In this document: piece after piece, positions 8,085 to 17,365 of the stretch
How positions within the stretch are numbered: the first letter of the stretch is position 1
Layout of the letters: every line of letters starts with the position of its first letter
From: Fructobacillus sp. EFB-N1
GTDB lineage: Bacteria > Bacillota > Bacilli > Lactobacillales > Lactobacillaceae
Length of the DNA stretch: 64,000 bases
Assembly (NCBI RefSeq): GCF_001038455.1
Contig: NZ_LDUY01000002.1
Span: forward strand, 1-64,000
Direction of reading: 5' to 3'
The notes under the pieces: model-generated
The model's input: only the letters and a program-made list of their open reading frames with translations
What the model was told of the DNA's origin: nothing
Databases searched by the model: none
Program-made: the position numbers and the translations under genes

Positions 8085-9272
8085 TTGAAAAAAAGAGTTT
8101 ATTTGTTAGCCGGACTCGGCATCATTTTAATTGGTGCTGACTTGCGTTTGCCAATTACGATTTTGCCACCAATTTTGCCTCAATTACATACCATTTTAGG
8201 TTTGCCAACCAGCGTGAGTGGCTGGCTCACCACGATTCCAGTTTTGATGTTTGCCTTAGTATCACCAGCAATTGGAAAATGGGGCGTGCGTGCTGGGAAT
8301 CCGCAAGTCTTATTCTATTCTCTGTTACTATTAACGTTTGGAGTAGCTATTCGGGTCATTACGAATCCGATTTTGCTCTTTGTGGGAATGGTTTTGATTG
8401 GTATTGGTCTGTCCGGTGGGAACGTCTTGTTACCAAGTATTATTCAAGAGTATTTTCCAAAGCAAAGTGCTTTACTGACGGGCATTTACCCAGCCATGAT
8501 GACGCTCTTTTCTGGTATCGGGACAGCAACGGTGGTACCAATTTTAAAGGCCACAAATTTTTCCACAACTATGATGGTTTTTGCCGTCTTAACGGTCTTA
8601 ACGTTGATCGTATGGGGAAGTGCTTTTAAGCAATTACCACAAACTAACCATCAGCTGGAAAGCGAAGAAGAAGCTGAAGGTGATTTTTCGGTCAAAAATT
8701 ATCGCGTAACCTGGTTGATTACGTTGTTCTTTGGGATTCAGTCATTGTTGGCCTACTCATTAATGACTTGGATGCCAAAATATTGGATTGATCATGGCTT
8801 TGTGGCAACAACTTCCGGCGTCTTGGCTACTTTTTTCCAGATTTTTGGGATTCCAATGGCCATTGTGACCCCAATGATTGCCAAGCGGAAGCCAGGGATG
8901 ATTGGGATGGCATTATTTAGTGCCATTGCTGTTTCAGTGGCAACTTTTGGGATGCTTTTCCCTACTCATAGTTTTTTCTTGAACGCCCTTTGGTCAGCTC
9001 TTTCTGGAATGGGGACAGCAGCTGCCTTTACCTTAAGTATTGTCTTTTTTCAACAGAAAACTGTTCGCTTTGAACAAACGGCCGAATTATCGGGAACCGC
9101 TCAGTCAGCCGGTTACTTGTTGGCTGCAATTGGGCCAATTGCCTCCGGTTATCTAATTAACCAATTCCATTCTTGGGATATGATTTTTGCCATTTATTTG
9201 ATTTTGTCGATTTCTTTGGGCTTCTTAGGATTCGGAATTATCTTTAGTAAGAAGATTGGTGCAGAAAGCTAA
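8085..9272 (+). CDS. MFS transporter, CynX/NimT family
   Basis: A 395-aa, about 12-helix major facilitator of the cyanate permease (CP) family. The N-terminus LIGADLRLPITILPP matches the conserved start of CynX/YeaN-type proteins, with a central cytoplasmic acidic loop (about residues 180-195). It begins with TTG, since GTGAGGAA lies at good spacing and no better ATG exists. The family members export or import small anions, nitroimidazoles or unknown solutes; the substrate here is unknown. The upstream LysR gene probably controls it. Ends at a bidirectional terminator. Confidence 0.88.
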   Translation: MKKRVYLLAGLGIILIGADLRLPITILPPILPQLHTILGLPTSVSGWLTTIPVLMFALVSPAIGKWGVRAGNPQVLFYSLLLLTFGVAIRVITNPILLFVGMVLIGIGLSGGNVLLPSIIQEYFPKQSALLTGIYPAMMTLFSGIGTATVVPILKATNFSTTMMVFAVLTVLTLIVWGSAFKQLPQTNHQLESEEEAEGDFSVKNYRVTWLITLFFGIQSLLAYSLMTWMPKYWIDHGFVATTSGVLATFFQIFGIPMAIVTPMIAKRKPGMIGMALFSAIAVSVATFGMLFPTHSFFLNALWSALSGMGTAAAFTLSIVFFQQKTVRFEQTAELSGTAQSAGYLLAAIGPIASGYLINQFHSWDMIFAIYLILSISLGFLGFGIIFSKKIGAES

Positions 9273-9301
9273 ACTGATTTTTCATAATAATTGATTGAAC
9301 G

Positions 9302-9344
9302 AAAAAAGAAGAAGGAACTTGCATCTAAGTTCCTTCTTCTTTTT
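9302..9344. terminator. bidirectional intrinsic terminator
   Basis: AAAGAAGAAGGAACTT, loop GCATCT, then the exact complement followed by T residues. It serves the MFS gene (+) and the photolyase gene (-), which converge here. Confidence 0.92.
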
Positions 9345-10764
9345 ATGCGTTTAAATTCTTATAGGTAGCGATTGCTCGTTTGCGGGCAAGGGCATGGACT
9401 ACGATTGGTTTTGGATAATCTTTTCCCAGGACTACCTGGTATTGTTGTTGGTCGGCTTCGCTCAAGCGGTCGATATGATGAATTTTATCGGCTGGCAAAT
9501 CAGTGAGGGCGGGGATGTATTGTTTAATAAATTTGGCATCCGGATCAAATTTTTCGGCTTGGGTAAACGGATTGAAAATTCGAAAGTAAGGGACGCTGTC
9601 CGTGCCGGTTGAGGCAGCCCACTGCCAGCCGCCGATATTGCTAGCGGGGTCATAATCAACTAATTTTTCTTGAAAATATTGCTCGCCCCATGTCCAATTA
9701 ATCAGTAAGTCCTTGGTTAAAAAGGAGGAAACGATCATGCGTAAGCGGTTATGGAGCCAACCAGTTTGGTTCAACTGCTGCATGGCCGCATCGATAATAG
9801 GAAAGCCGGTCGTACCGGTTTTCCAGGCGTTAAATTGGGATTCGTCGTTAATCCAGGGAATGCTTTGGAACTTCGTGTTAATAGCCTGGTCCTTTTGGTC
9901 AGGGTAAACGGTGTAAATCATATTATAAAAGTCGCGCCAGCAGAGTTCCTTGATAAAAGTCTCTTTGCCCAGACTATCAGGTTGGCGGTTGACCGCATCG
10001 TAAACCGTTCGGATGGAAATTTCACCAGTTCTTAAGTACCGTGATAAATGGCTGGTACCATCCAGCGCTGGAATATCTCGGTTTTGGTCGTAGTCGGCTA
10101 ATTTATTAGAGACAAAGTCCTCTAAAGTGTTGATTGCTTGCTGCTCACCAAGACTGTCCTGGTAGGCATAGCTGTGGTTGGGATTGATTAATTTTTTTAG
10201 GTCATCAATGCGGTCCTCGAACGGTTCCGCCACCTGTTTATTACGAATTGCAGTGCTGGCTAGAACCGGCAATGGCTGGTCTTTTTTAGAAGGTAACCAC
10301 TTTTTATAGTAAGGAGTAAAGATTTGGTAGGCGCTTCCGTCTGGTTTTTTGATTGAAGAGGCGCTGGTCAGGGTAAAGTCCAAAAAGGGGTGAGCGACGA
10401 TACCGAGTTCTTGTGAGAGGTAGCGGATGGTTTGCTGGTTCCTTTTGCGACCGTAACCACGCTCATCGAAATTGAGGTAGATGTCGCTGATGGAGGGAAC
10501 TGCTTCTTTGATTTCTGTAATAACATCGGTCACTGAACCATTTTGGATTGAGAGAGTGATATTGTCTTCGGCAAGGGTCTCTTTAAAATGTAAGACACTA
10601 GCAAAGAAGGCGCTCTGGTTAACGCTTGCATTATTTTGGACTTGTTGTGGGTCAATGATAAAAATGAAGATGACCTGGTCGCTATTTTGTATGGCGACAT
10701 GCAGCGCCTGGTTATCGGTCAGTCGCAGGTCCCTGCGAAACTACATAATACTTGTTTTTGCCAT
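9343..10764 (-). pseudogene. phr: deoxyribodipyrimidine photolyase, interrupted by an amber codon at codon 8
   Basis: The reading frame from ATG at 10764 (RBS AAGGAAAA) to 9343 encodes a 473-aa class I photolyase, the usual length, apart from one TAG at 10743-10741. The residues read M-A-K-T-S-I-M-stop-FRRDLRLTDN; family members have Trp there (WFRRDLRL), so the change is TGG to TAG. All else is intact: antenna (photolyase) domain at residues 1-130 and the FAD/DNA-binding domain at 200-470, with WGEQYFQEKL, YDPASNIGGWQW and YFRIFNPFTQ. An internal GTG at 10533 could restart translation but would lack the antenna domain. Light repair of pyrimidine dimers is probably lost, unless the amber is suppressed or is a sequencing error. 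Confidence 0.9.
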
Positions 10765-10780
10765 TTATTTTCCTTATTAA

Positions 10781-11034
10781 AAACTTACTTTTGTCTATCC
10801 GTGTTTAAGAGTGAAAAATCAGTGGTGCTAATTGTGTTTTGATTGTTTCGCTTAATTGGACGAGAAAAATCTGCTTTTTGACCGTAGTTTCTCGTGCAAG
10901 CATATGCTTGGCTGATTTGTAATTATTTCCTATTTTATCCTACTTGTTGTTGTCGGCAAAATGCGATTAATTGCCGGTCGGAAGGACCTCGCTGTTCTAA
11001 TTTCTTTAATTCATTTAGAAATAACAAAAAGCAC
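10781..11034. other. intergenic stretch without a recognisable gene
   Basis: This AT-rich stretch between the photolyase start and the riboswitch promoter has no credible gene. The only structure noted is the 14-bp perfect palindrome CAAGCATATGCTTG at 10897-10910 and a loose repeat of CGAGAAA/TTTCTCG at 10861-10894. Confidence 0.5.
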
Positions 11035-11062
11035 TATACAGACGTAAAAATTCTGTTATACT
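11035..11062 (+). promoter_or_regulatory. probable promoter of the riboswitch-ATPase operon
   Basis: TATACT at 11057-11062 is a good -10; TATACA at 11035-11040 is a weak -35 with 16-bp spacing. It lies about 20 bases before the riboswitch aptamer. Confidence 0.55.
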
Positions 11063-11079
11063 AAAGACATAATAAAATT

Positions 11080-11237
11080 TCTGAGGGAGTAACTGACGAA
11101 ATGTTCGTGGCTGATAACCGTCAAAGCAAAACAGTAGTGTTTTATATCGTGCAAGCTTTATTGCACCGGCTCAGCCTTAAACAGTGAGACTCATACCATA
11201 ACGCTTTTTTTGCGTTTGGTATGGGTCTTTTTTCTTT
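11080..11237 (+). promoter_or_regulatory. yybP-ykoY manganese riboswitch with terminator
   Basis: The aptamer contains the family landmarks in order: GAGGGAGTAACTGACG, then AACCGTCAAAG, then GCACCGGCTCAGCC, and closing GTGAGACTC. These match the conserved GGGGAGUAG, CGUCA, ACCGGCU and GAGAC elements of yybP-ykoY. An expression platform follows: a stem GACTCATACCATAACGC (11188-11204) against GCGTTTGGTATGGGTC (11212-11227) and a T-run. Members of this class bind Mn2+ and turn on Mn2+ exporters; in Lactococcus lactis one precedes a P-type ATPase. It was recognised by motif and not folded. Confidence 0.87.
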
Positions 11238-11283
11238 TACCCAGACCAGATAAAAAAGAGAGTAGTCAGAAAAGGAGAGAATT

Positions 11284-13962
11284 GTGGCAAAACAACCGTA
11301 TCAAATTGATGTCACTGATTTGACCAGCGAGCTCAAAACCAATGTGCAAACTGGTTTAACCGAAGAACAACTCCAAGAACGCTTGGCAAAGGATGGGCCA
11401 AACGCCCTGGTCGCTAAGAAAAAGCGTAGCCTTTTTCAAAAGTTTGTCGACCAATTTAAGGATTTGATGATTGGTATCCTGTTGGCCGCCGCCTTAGTGG
11501 CTGCCTTTACGGGCGAAACAACCGATGCTGCCTTTATTTTGGCCATCGTGATTATTAACGCGGTCTTCGGTGTCTTCCAAGAAAGCAAGGCCGAAGGCGC
11601 AATCGAAGCCTTGAAGGCTTTGGCAACACCGAAGGCCAGAGTAGTGCGTGCTGGTCGAGACCAAGAAGTACTCGCACCTGATTTGGTCGTGGGTGACCTC
11701 GTGTACCTGGAAGCAGGGGACGTTGTCCCAGCTGATTTGCGTTTGGTTTCTGTCGCTAACTTACAGGTGGAAGAATCAACGTTGACCGGTGAATCAGTAC
11801 CGGTGGAAAAGACGGATGCCGTCTTGACTGGTGACAACTTGCCGCTGGGTGACCAAGCGAACTTGGCCTTTATGAACGCCAATGTGACCTATGGAAAGGC
11901 AACCGGTATCGTGATTGCGACCGGAATGCAGACTCAGGTTGGTCAGATTGCGGAATCACTGCAATCAACTGATGAAACCAAGTCACCATTGCAGGAAAAC
12001 TTGGCACAGTTGGGTCGGATTTTGACTTATCTGATCTTGGCGATTGCGACCTTGACCTTCGTGGTTGGTTACTTTACCCAGGATGCTAAAGTGATTGATT
12101 TGATTTTGACTTCGATTTCCTTGGCCGTGGCTGCTATTCCTGAAGGGTTGCCAGCCATCGTCACGGTTACGCTGGCCTTGGGAACAGCCCGAATGGCCAA
12201 GAAGGCCGCCTTGGTTCGGAAGTTGCCTGCCGTTGAAACTTTGGGATCAACGGATATTATTGGTTCCGATAAAACTGGAACCTTGACCCAAAACAAGATG
12301 ACCGTTGAAAAGTTAGTCTTGGATGGGGAAATCGTTGATTTGAAGGCTGAAAATCCTTTCGAAGCCGACCAGGTGAACCCTGATTTGCTGAAGTTGGCCG
12401 ACTTGCTGGCTTTGAATAACGATACAAAGGAAATCGATGACGGCTTGGTGGGTGATCCAACCGAAACTGCCTTGATTGCCTTTAATAAGAAGTACCGTCC
12501 GGCTTACAAGGACACGCTTGCTCAAATGCCTCGTGTCAGTGAAATTCCGTTCGATTCCGAACGAAAGCTGATGACGACCATTCACCCAGTTGCTAATGGT
12601 TTTGAAGCAACGGTTAAGGGGGCACCAGATTCAATCTTGGCTCGCGTCAGCCAGGTCTTAGACCACGGTGAAATCAGGCCCGTGACCGATGCTGATTTGG
12701 CCCAGTACCAAGACATTAACGCTGAGTTAGCCGATCAGGCCCTCCGTGTCTTGGCCTTTGCCTACAAGGATTTGGCAGCAGTGCCAGATAATCCACAAGC
12801 CGATGATGTGGAAAAGAACTTAATCTTGGTTGGCTTAATCGCCATGATTGATCCGGAACGTCCCGAAGTCAAGGGTGCCGTTGCCGAAGCCAAGAAGGCC
12901 GGTATCCAACCAATTATGATTACGGGTGACCATCCTAAGACCGCCGCTGCTATTGCCGGTCGTTTGGGCATCTTAACGGATGAAGATGACCGCGCCAAGG
13001 CCGTGATGACGGGTGCGGAATTAGATGAAATGCCGGAAGAAGACTTCCAAGACCGGGTTAAGGATGTTCGTGTCTATGCTCGAGTGGCACCGGCCCACAA
13101 GGTTAAGATTGTTCAAGCTTGGCAGGGTAAGGGCAAGGTCGTCGCCATGACCGGAGACGGTGTCAACGATGCGCCAGCTTTGAAGACTGCCGATATCGGG
13201 GTTGCCATGGGGATTACCGGAACGGAAGTTTCCAAGGAAGCGGCCGACATGGTTTTGGCCGATGATAACTTCTCAACAATTGTTGCGGCCGTGAAGGAAG
13301 GCCGGAAGGTCTTTGCCAACATTCAAAAGGCCTTGCAGTACTTGCTGGCATCAAACTTAGCTGAAGTGATTGCCATCTTTATGATGACGTTGCTTGGCTG
13401 GGAAGTTCTCGCACCCGTGATGATCTTGTGGATTAACTTAGTAACAGATACCTTGCCAGCGATTGCCTTGGGACTGGAACCGGCTCAAAAGGGCGTGATG
13501 TCACAGAAGCCACGTGGTAAGACCGCTAACTTCTTGTCTGGTGGGGTTGGCCCAGCCATTATCTGGCAGGGAACGATGCAAGCCATCTTGGTTTTGGCAG
13601 TTTATGGCATTGCCTTGGCCTTCCCAGAACACCAAGGATCAGAGTTGATTCACGGGGATGCCTTGACGATGGCCTTTATGACCTTAGGATTGATGCAGAT
13701 GTTTAATGCCATTAACGTTAAGAGCGTTTACCAATCGGAGTTGGGACCACAGGCCTTTGCCAACAAGTTCTTCAACTGGGCTTTGGTCTTCTCACTCTTT
13801 GCTATGATGGCCGTTGTCTTTATCAAGCCATTGAACCCAATCTTCCACGTGACTTACCTTGATAGTCACCAGTGGTTGACCGTTGTCCTAGCAGCTTTCT
13901 CTATCATTGTGATTGTCGAACTGGTAAAATGGGTGCAACGACAATTTTTCAATAAAGGATAA
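11284..13962 (+). CDS. P2-type cation ATPase, probable Mn2+ (Ca2+) exporter
   Basis: An 892-aa P-type ATPase, full length for the PMR1/SERCA-like family. It has an N-terminal cation-ATPase domain, TGES near residue 167, TM4 AAIPEGLPA, the phosphorylated Asp329 in DKTGTLTQ, hinge MTGDGVNDAPALK near 620 and TM6 NLVTDTLPAIALG. The Glu of TM4 and the Asn/Asp of TM6 form one cation site (site II), as in Pmr1 pumps for Ca2+/Mn2+. The start is GTG after AAAAGGAGAGAATT. The Mn2+ riboswitch in front argues for manganese export. It is followed after six bases by a 145-aa unknown gene in the same operon. Confidence 0.93.
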   Translation: MAKQPYQIDVTDLTSELKTNVQTGLTEEQLQERLAKDGPNALVAKKKRSLFQKFVDQFKDLMIGILLAAALVAAFTGETTDAAFILAIVIINAVFGVFQESKAEGAIEALKALATPKARVVRAGRDQEVLAPDLVVGDLVYLEAGDVVPADLRLVSVANLQVEESTLTGESVPVEKTDAVLTGDNLPLGDQANLAFMNANVTYGKATGIVIATGMQTQVGQIAESLQSTDETKSPLQENLAQLGRILTYLILAIATLTFVVGYFTQDAKVIDLILTSISLAVAAIPEGLPAIVTVTLALGTARMAKKAALVRKLPAVETLGSTDIIGSDKTGTLTQNKMTVEKLVLDGEIVDLKAENPFEADQVNPDLLKLADLLALNNDTKEIDDGLVGDPTETALIAFNKKYRPAYKDTLAQMPRVSEIPFDSERKLMTTIHPVANGFEATVKGAPDSILARVSQVLDHGEIRPVTDADLAQYQDINAELADQALRVLAFAYKDLAAVPDNPQADDVEKNLILVGLIAMIDPERPEVKGAVAEAKKAGIQPIMITGDHPKTAAAIAGRLGILTDEDDRAKAVMTGAELDEMPEEDFQDRVKDVRVYARVAPAHKVKIVQAWQGKGKVVAMTGDGVNDAPALKTADIGVAMGITGTEVSKEAADMVLADDNFSTIVAAVKEGRKVFANIQKALQYLLASNLAEVIAIFMMTLLGWEVLAPVMILWINLVTDTLPAIALGLEPAQKGVMSQKPRGKTANFLSGGVGPAIIWQGTMQAILVLAVYGIALAFPEHQGSELIHGDALTMAFMTLGLMQMFNAINVKSVYQSELGPQAFANKFFNWALVFSLFAMMAVVFIKPLNPIFHVTYLDSHQWLTVVLAAFSIIVIVELVKWVQRQFFNKG

Positions 13963-13968
13963 AGCATA

Positions 13969-14406
13969 GTGGCAAAATTTAACCCCAAGCAATTACAGTA
14001 TTATCTCCAAGCACTCCAAGATGTCTTGACAAAGACACAGGAGACAGCTGACCACGTTTCACCATTCTTCGTCAAATTAGATTCAGCTAAGCAAGAATCA
14101 GCAGTCGCTGACATGCCCAAGGCTGATTTTGCCGAAGTAAAGGCGGAATTTGATGATGCTGTGGCTGTTTACCAAGAAAACGCTAAGACTTTAGCCGCCT
14201 TGACCGTACCTGTTCGTTTTATGGGTGCTCACAAGACGTTGGCAAAGGCTTACCAGGATTACGCTGACGCGACAGCCATGATGGCTGATGCATTGATCCT
14301 TGATGGCCAAAAGGTTGACGACGAGAAATTTGCTCAATCTGAAGCTGACCAGGAAACTTACTTGAACAAGGTTCAAGCGCAAGTTGCTAAAATTTTTGGT
14401 GTTTAA
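13969..14406 (+). CDS. uncharacterised 145-aa helical protein co-transcribed with the ATPase
   Basis: Not recognised. It starts with GTG behind AAAGGATAAAG and lies six bases after the ATPase, so it is in the riboswitch-controlled operon. The chain is soluble, Ala/Lys/Asp/Glu-rich, without cysteine, histidine clusters or membrane segments. It looks all-helical, with a likely helical bundle (LQYYLQALQDVLTKTQ and KTLAKAYQDYADATAMM). No metal-binding motif is evident, though it is acidic. A role linked to cation export or metal stress is inferred only from position. It ends at an intrinsic terminator. Confidence 0.8.
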   Translation: MAKFNPKQLQYYLQALQDVLTKTQETADHVSPFFVKLDSAKQESAVADMPKADFAEVKAEFDDAVAVYQENAKTLAALTVPVRFMGAHKTLAKAYQDYADATAMMADALILDGQKVDDEKFAQSEADQETYLNKVQAQVAKIFGV

Positions 14407-14414
14407 CATCAAGT

Positions 14415-14472
14415 AAAAAGCATCACCGGACTGAAATGACGAAAAGTCAATCAGGAACGGTGGTGCTTTTTT
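14415..14472 (+). terminator. terminator of the ATPase operon
   Basis: AAAAAGCATCACCG (14415-14428) pairs with CGGTGGTGCTTTTTT (14458-14472), allowing one G-U pair; a loop of about 29 nt lies between. Confidence 0.8.
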
Positions 14473-14575
14473 ATTTGGAAAAAAGGAAATTGTTGTTAGT
14501 TGGGCGGCCAAAAGCTGGGACTCCCCCCTTCAGTGCACGGGGAAAGGGTGATGTCACCAATTATCAAATTGAGAG

Positions 14576-14604
14576 TTGCGTTGTTGGTTATCCGGGTATA
14601 TAAT
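14576..14604 (+). promoter_or_regulatory. promoter of yhgE
   Basis: TTGCGT at 14576-14581, 17-bp spacer, TATAAT at 14599-14604. A second TATAAG-like box follows downstream. Confidence 0.65.
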
Positions 14605-14642
14605 CTATCCATAGATACTATAAGGATACGGATTATAAAACG

Positions 14643-16781
14643 ATGAAATTATTTAAATCAAACGAATGGCAACGGGTTAAGAAAAGCAAGGCCATGGTGA
14701 TTGCCTTGGCTGTTATTGCTCTGATTCCCAGCCTTTATGCTGTTATCTTTTTATCATCCCTGTGGGATACTTACGGCCATGTCAGCAATTTACCGGTTGC
14801 AGTCGTAAATCAAGACCAAACCGCAACGGTTAATGGTAAGACAGAAAACTTGGGTCAAAACCTAACGACATCGTTGGTTAATGGTCAAGATTTGAAATTT
14901 ACCCAGGTCAGTGAGAAGACCGCTAAGTCGGGATTGAAAAGTGGCAAGTACTATATGACGGTCACAATTCCATCTGACTTTACGAAGTCTTCTGGAACAC
15001 TACTAGGGAAGACTCCCAAGACGCCGACGATTGATATTCAGCAAAACGGTGGTCGGAGTTTCTTTGCTGAAAAGATTACCGATGCGGCAGCCGAAAAATT
15101 AAAAAATAAGGTGAGCCAGTCACTGCAAAAGGTTTATTTGGAAAACTTATTGAAGGGCACCAAGACCTCTCAAGACGGCTTTACGAAGGCCGCTAAGGGT
15201 GTTAGTCAACTGGGAACAGCCCTTGGTAAAGTTCAAATCGGTGCCGGTCAGTTGCAGACTGGAACGACGACCCTGCAAACTGGGGCAACGATTTTAAGCA
15301 ATGGTTTGTTGCAGTATACTGGGGCCATGGGCAAATTAACAAATGGTTCTGCGAACTTAGTTACAGGTAATACCCAATTAGCTACCAGCCTTCAAAAGAT
15401 AGGGACTGGCATTAGCCAGGGACAAGCGGCTAATGCCGTTAATATTAGCAAGTTAAATGCAGGATTTGACAAAGTTAACCAAGGCTTACAACAGCTTTCT
15501 CAAATGCAAGTAACCATTGATCAAAGCCAGTTGAATAGTAGTGCTGCTAGTGTCAGCTCCGGCTTATCAAGCGTGGATCAAAATGTGACGGCGGTCTTAG
15601 CAGACCCAACGGTTCAGGGAAAAATGAAAACTGATCCTGCCTTTGCCCAACAAGTTAGCGACCTGAAGTCAAACTTAACGGCGACAGAGAAGTCTTCGCA
15701 GGATTTGAAGACTTCTTCGGCTGCCTTAAACACAGCAGTTACGCAACAAATTTCCGGACTGAAGACGCAATTAACCACGTTATCAACACAAGCGATAACG
15801 CTTAATAATAGTGCGAAGACAGCCATCCAACAGTTGAATGACAGTCTCAGCCAAGTCGCCAATGTTTTGGCTACCCAAGCAGCACCAGGAGCAACGAACT
15901 TAGCTCAGGGGGCAACAACCTTAACGAATGGCTTAGGTCAATTAAACGGCCAAAGTCAAACGCTAAATGGTGGGGCAACAGCCTTGAGTACTGGAACAAG
16001 TCAACTTGTTGCGGCTGAAAATCAGCTAACAACGGCCTTACAAGCGACTCAAAATGGTAGTGACCAATTGGCCCAAAGTTTGGCTAATGGCGCGGTTAAG
16101 TTATCCGTTGTTCATACTGGTACAAAGAATGTCCAGGCTTTGACGAACCCGGTCAAAAATAAGAGTACGTCACTTTCAACCATTGCTAACAATGGAACGG
16201 GGATGGCCCCTTACATGATGTCGGTTGGCCTCTTTGTTGGTATGATTTCATTTAGTACAGCTTTCGATTTCATCACTCTGGGTAAGAAACCTAAGAGTGG
16301 TATGCATTGGTGGGCGGAAAAGCAAACCGTGATGGCCACAGTTTGGGCTGCCCAGGCGGTTATCATGACGGGCTTGTTAGTCCTCGTTGACAGCATGGCA
16401 CCGAAGCATATTTTGATGACCTTCGTAGTGGCCTTGGTGACGGCCTTTGCCTTCAACCAGTTCGTGACTATGGTGATTGTCGCCCTGGGAAAAATGGGAT
16501 CTGCCCTATTGTTGGTCTTCATGGTCTTACAGTTAAGTGCCAGTGCTGGAACTTATCCAATTGAGCTATCCAATTCCTTCTTCCAGGCCATTCATCCCTT
16601 CATGCCAATGACTTATTCGGTTGATGCCTTCCGGCAGGTAATTTCAATTGGTGGTTTGGCTATTAATTACCTATTGGTCTTATTGGCCCTAGGATTGGTA
16701 TCGATGGTGTTAACTTGGTTGATGTACCATCGCAAGTTGCAAGCTGATACGGTTTTATTTCCAAAAACTGCTGAAAAATAA
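14643..16781 (+). CDS. yhgE: YhgE/Pip family membrane protein
   Basis: A 712-aa ABC-2-like membrane protein of the YhgE/Pip family (relatives include the lactococcal phage infection protein Pip). One TM helix lies at residues 18-40, followed by the conserved extracellular start LPVAVVNQDQ. Then comes a long extracellular region (about 45-530) with repeated Gly/Leu pseudo-heptads of the type GATxLxxGLxQL, predicted coiled coil. About five to six TM helices fill the C-terminus (about 530-700). The family has no proven transport activity and no ATPase is adjacent. It is followed 35 bases later by an Rrf2 regulator, which is likely its controller. Confidence 0.88.
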   Translation: MKLFKSNEWQRVKKSKAMVIALAVIALIPSLYAVIFLSSLWDTYGHVSNLPVAVVNQDQTATVNGKTENLGQNLTTSLVNGQDLKFTQVSEKTAKSGLKSGKYYMTVTIPSDFTKSSGTLLGKTPKTPTIDIQQNGGRSFFAEKITDAAAEKLKNKVSQSLQKVYLENLLKGTKTSQDGFTKAAKGVSQLGTALGKVQIGAGQLQTGTTTLQTGATILSNGLLQYTGAMGKLTNGSANLVTGNTQLATSLQKIGTGISQGQAANAVNISKLNAGFDKVNQGLQQLSQMQVTIDQSQLNSSAASVSSGLSSVDQNVTAVLADPTVQGKMKTDPAFAQQVSDLKSNLTATEKSSQDLKTSSAALNTAVTQQISGLKTQLTTLSTQAITLNNSAKTAIQQLNDSLSQVANVLATQAAPGATNLAQGATTLTNGLGQLNGQSQTLNGGATALSTGTSQLVAAENQLTTALQATQNGSDQLAQSLANGAVKLSVVHTGTKNVQALTNPVKNKSTSLSTIANNGTGMAPYMMSVGLFVGMISFSTAFDFITLGKKPKSGMHWWAEKQTVMATVWAAQAVIMTGLLVLVDSMAPKHILMTFVVALVTAFAFNQFVTMVIVALGKMGSALLLVFMVLQLSASAGTYPIELSNSFFQAIHPFMPMTYSVDAFRQVISIGGLAINYLLVLLALGLVSMVLTWLMYHRKLQADTVLFPKTAEK

Positions 16782-16816
16782 GCTATAATAGTAGTTAAAC
16801 TTTGGAGGATTGTACG

Positions 16817-17254
16817 ATGAAAATGTCGATTGGTGTCGAACAGAGTCTGGTTATCTTAGTTTTACTAAGTATCAATGACAACCAACCAATTAAGAGTCGG
16901 GTTTTAAGTCAAAAATTAGATGTATCGGATTCATACTTAAAGAAAACCATGAGAAAGCTCGTCGTGGCCGAAATTGTAGAAGCAATTGCTAGTAAGGATG
17001 GTGGCTATATTTTAGCCCGTCCACCGAAAGACATTACGCTTTTGGACGTTTACGAAGCCATTGAGGGGTCTGAGAGTTTCAGCCAATCGACTAAATTAGC
17101 CGGCCGCGTCTTTGGTTCGAAAGAAATGATTGAAGCTAGAGCAAATGAGGTCTCAGCAAGTATTCGTTTGGCAGAAAAACGTTTTAAGGACGTTTTGAAA
17201 CAATCAACAATCCAAGATTTATTATCATCAGATCAAGTTGGTGGTCATAGTTGA
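16817..17254 (+). CDS. Rrf2 family transcriptional regulator (cysteine-free)
   Basis: A 145-aa winged-helix regulator. Residues 1-80 hold the Rrf2 HTH and wing (SRVLSQKLDVSDSYLKKTM, then KDGGYILARPP and ITLLDVYEAIEG). The start is ATG at 16817, seven bases after TTGGAGGATT; a longer frame from 16802 begins inside that site. Many Rrf2 proteins carry three cysteines for an Fe-S cluster (IscR, NsrR); this one has none, so it belongs to the clusterless group, as CymR does. The gene follows yhgE closely and both may form one unit. Target and signal are unknown. Confidence 0.87.
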   Translation: MKMSIGVEQSLVILVLLSINDNQPIKSRVLSQKLDVSDSYLKKTMRKLVVAEIVEAIASKDGGYILARPPKDITLLDVYEAIEGSESFSQSTKLAGRVFGSKEMIEARANEVSASIRLAEKRFKDVLKQSTIQDLLSSDQVGGHS

Positions 17255-17275
17255 CTAGCCAAATCATTTAAAACT

Positions 17276-17322
17276 AAAAAGGAGGACAACTAGCAAAATT
17301 TACGCTGGTTATCCTCCTTTTT
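17276..17322. terminator. bidirectional terminator
   Basis: AAAAAGGAGGACAAC pairs with GGTTATCCTCCTTTTT around a loop containing AGC/GCT. It lies between the converging Rrf2 gene and the glycosyltransferase gene. Confidence 0.88.
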
Positions 17323-17365
17323 ATAGAAGAAATTGTGATGAGTGATCATCTTTGGTTAATTTTCT

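Noticed and set aside
10481-10842. Plus-strand frames over the photolyase 5' end
   Set aside because: They only appear because the photolyase frame is interrupted; no RBS or homology, and the minus-strand protein is clear.
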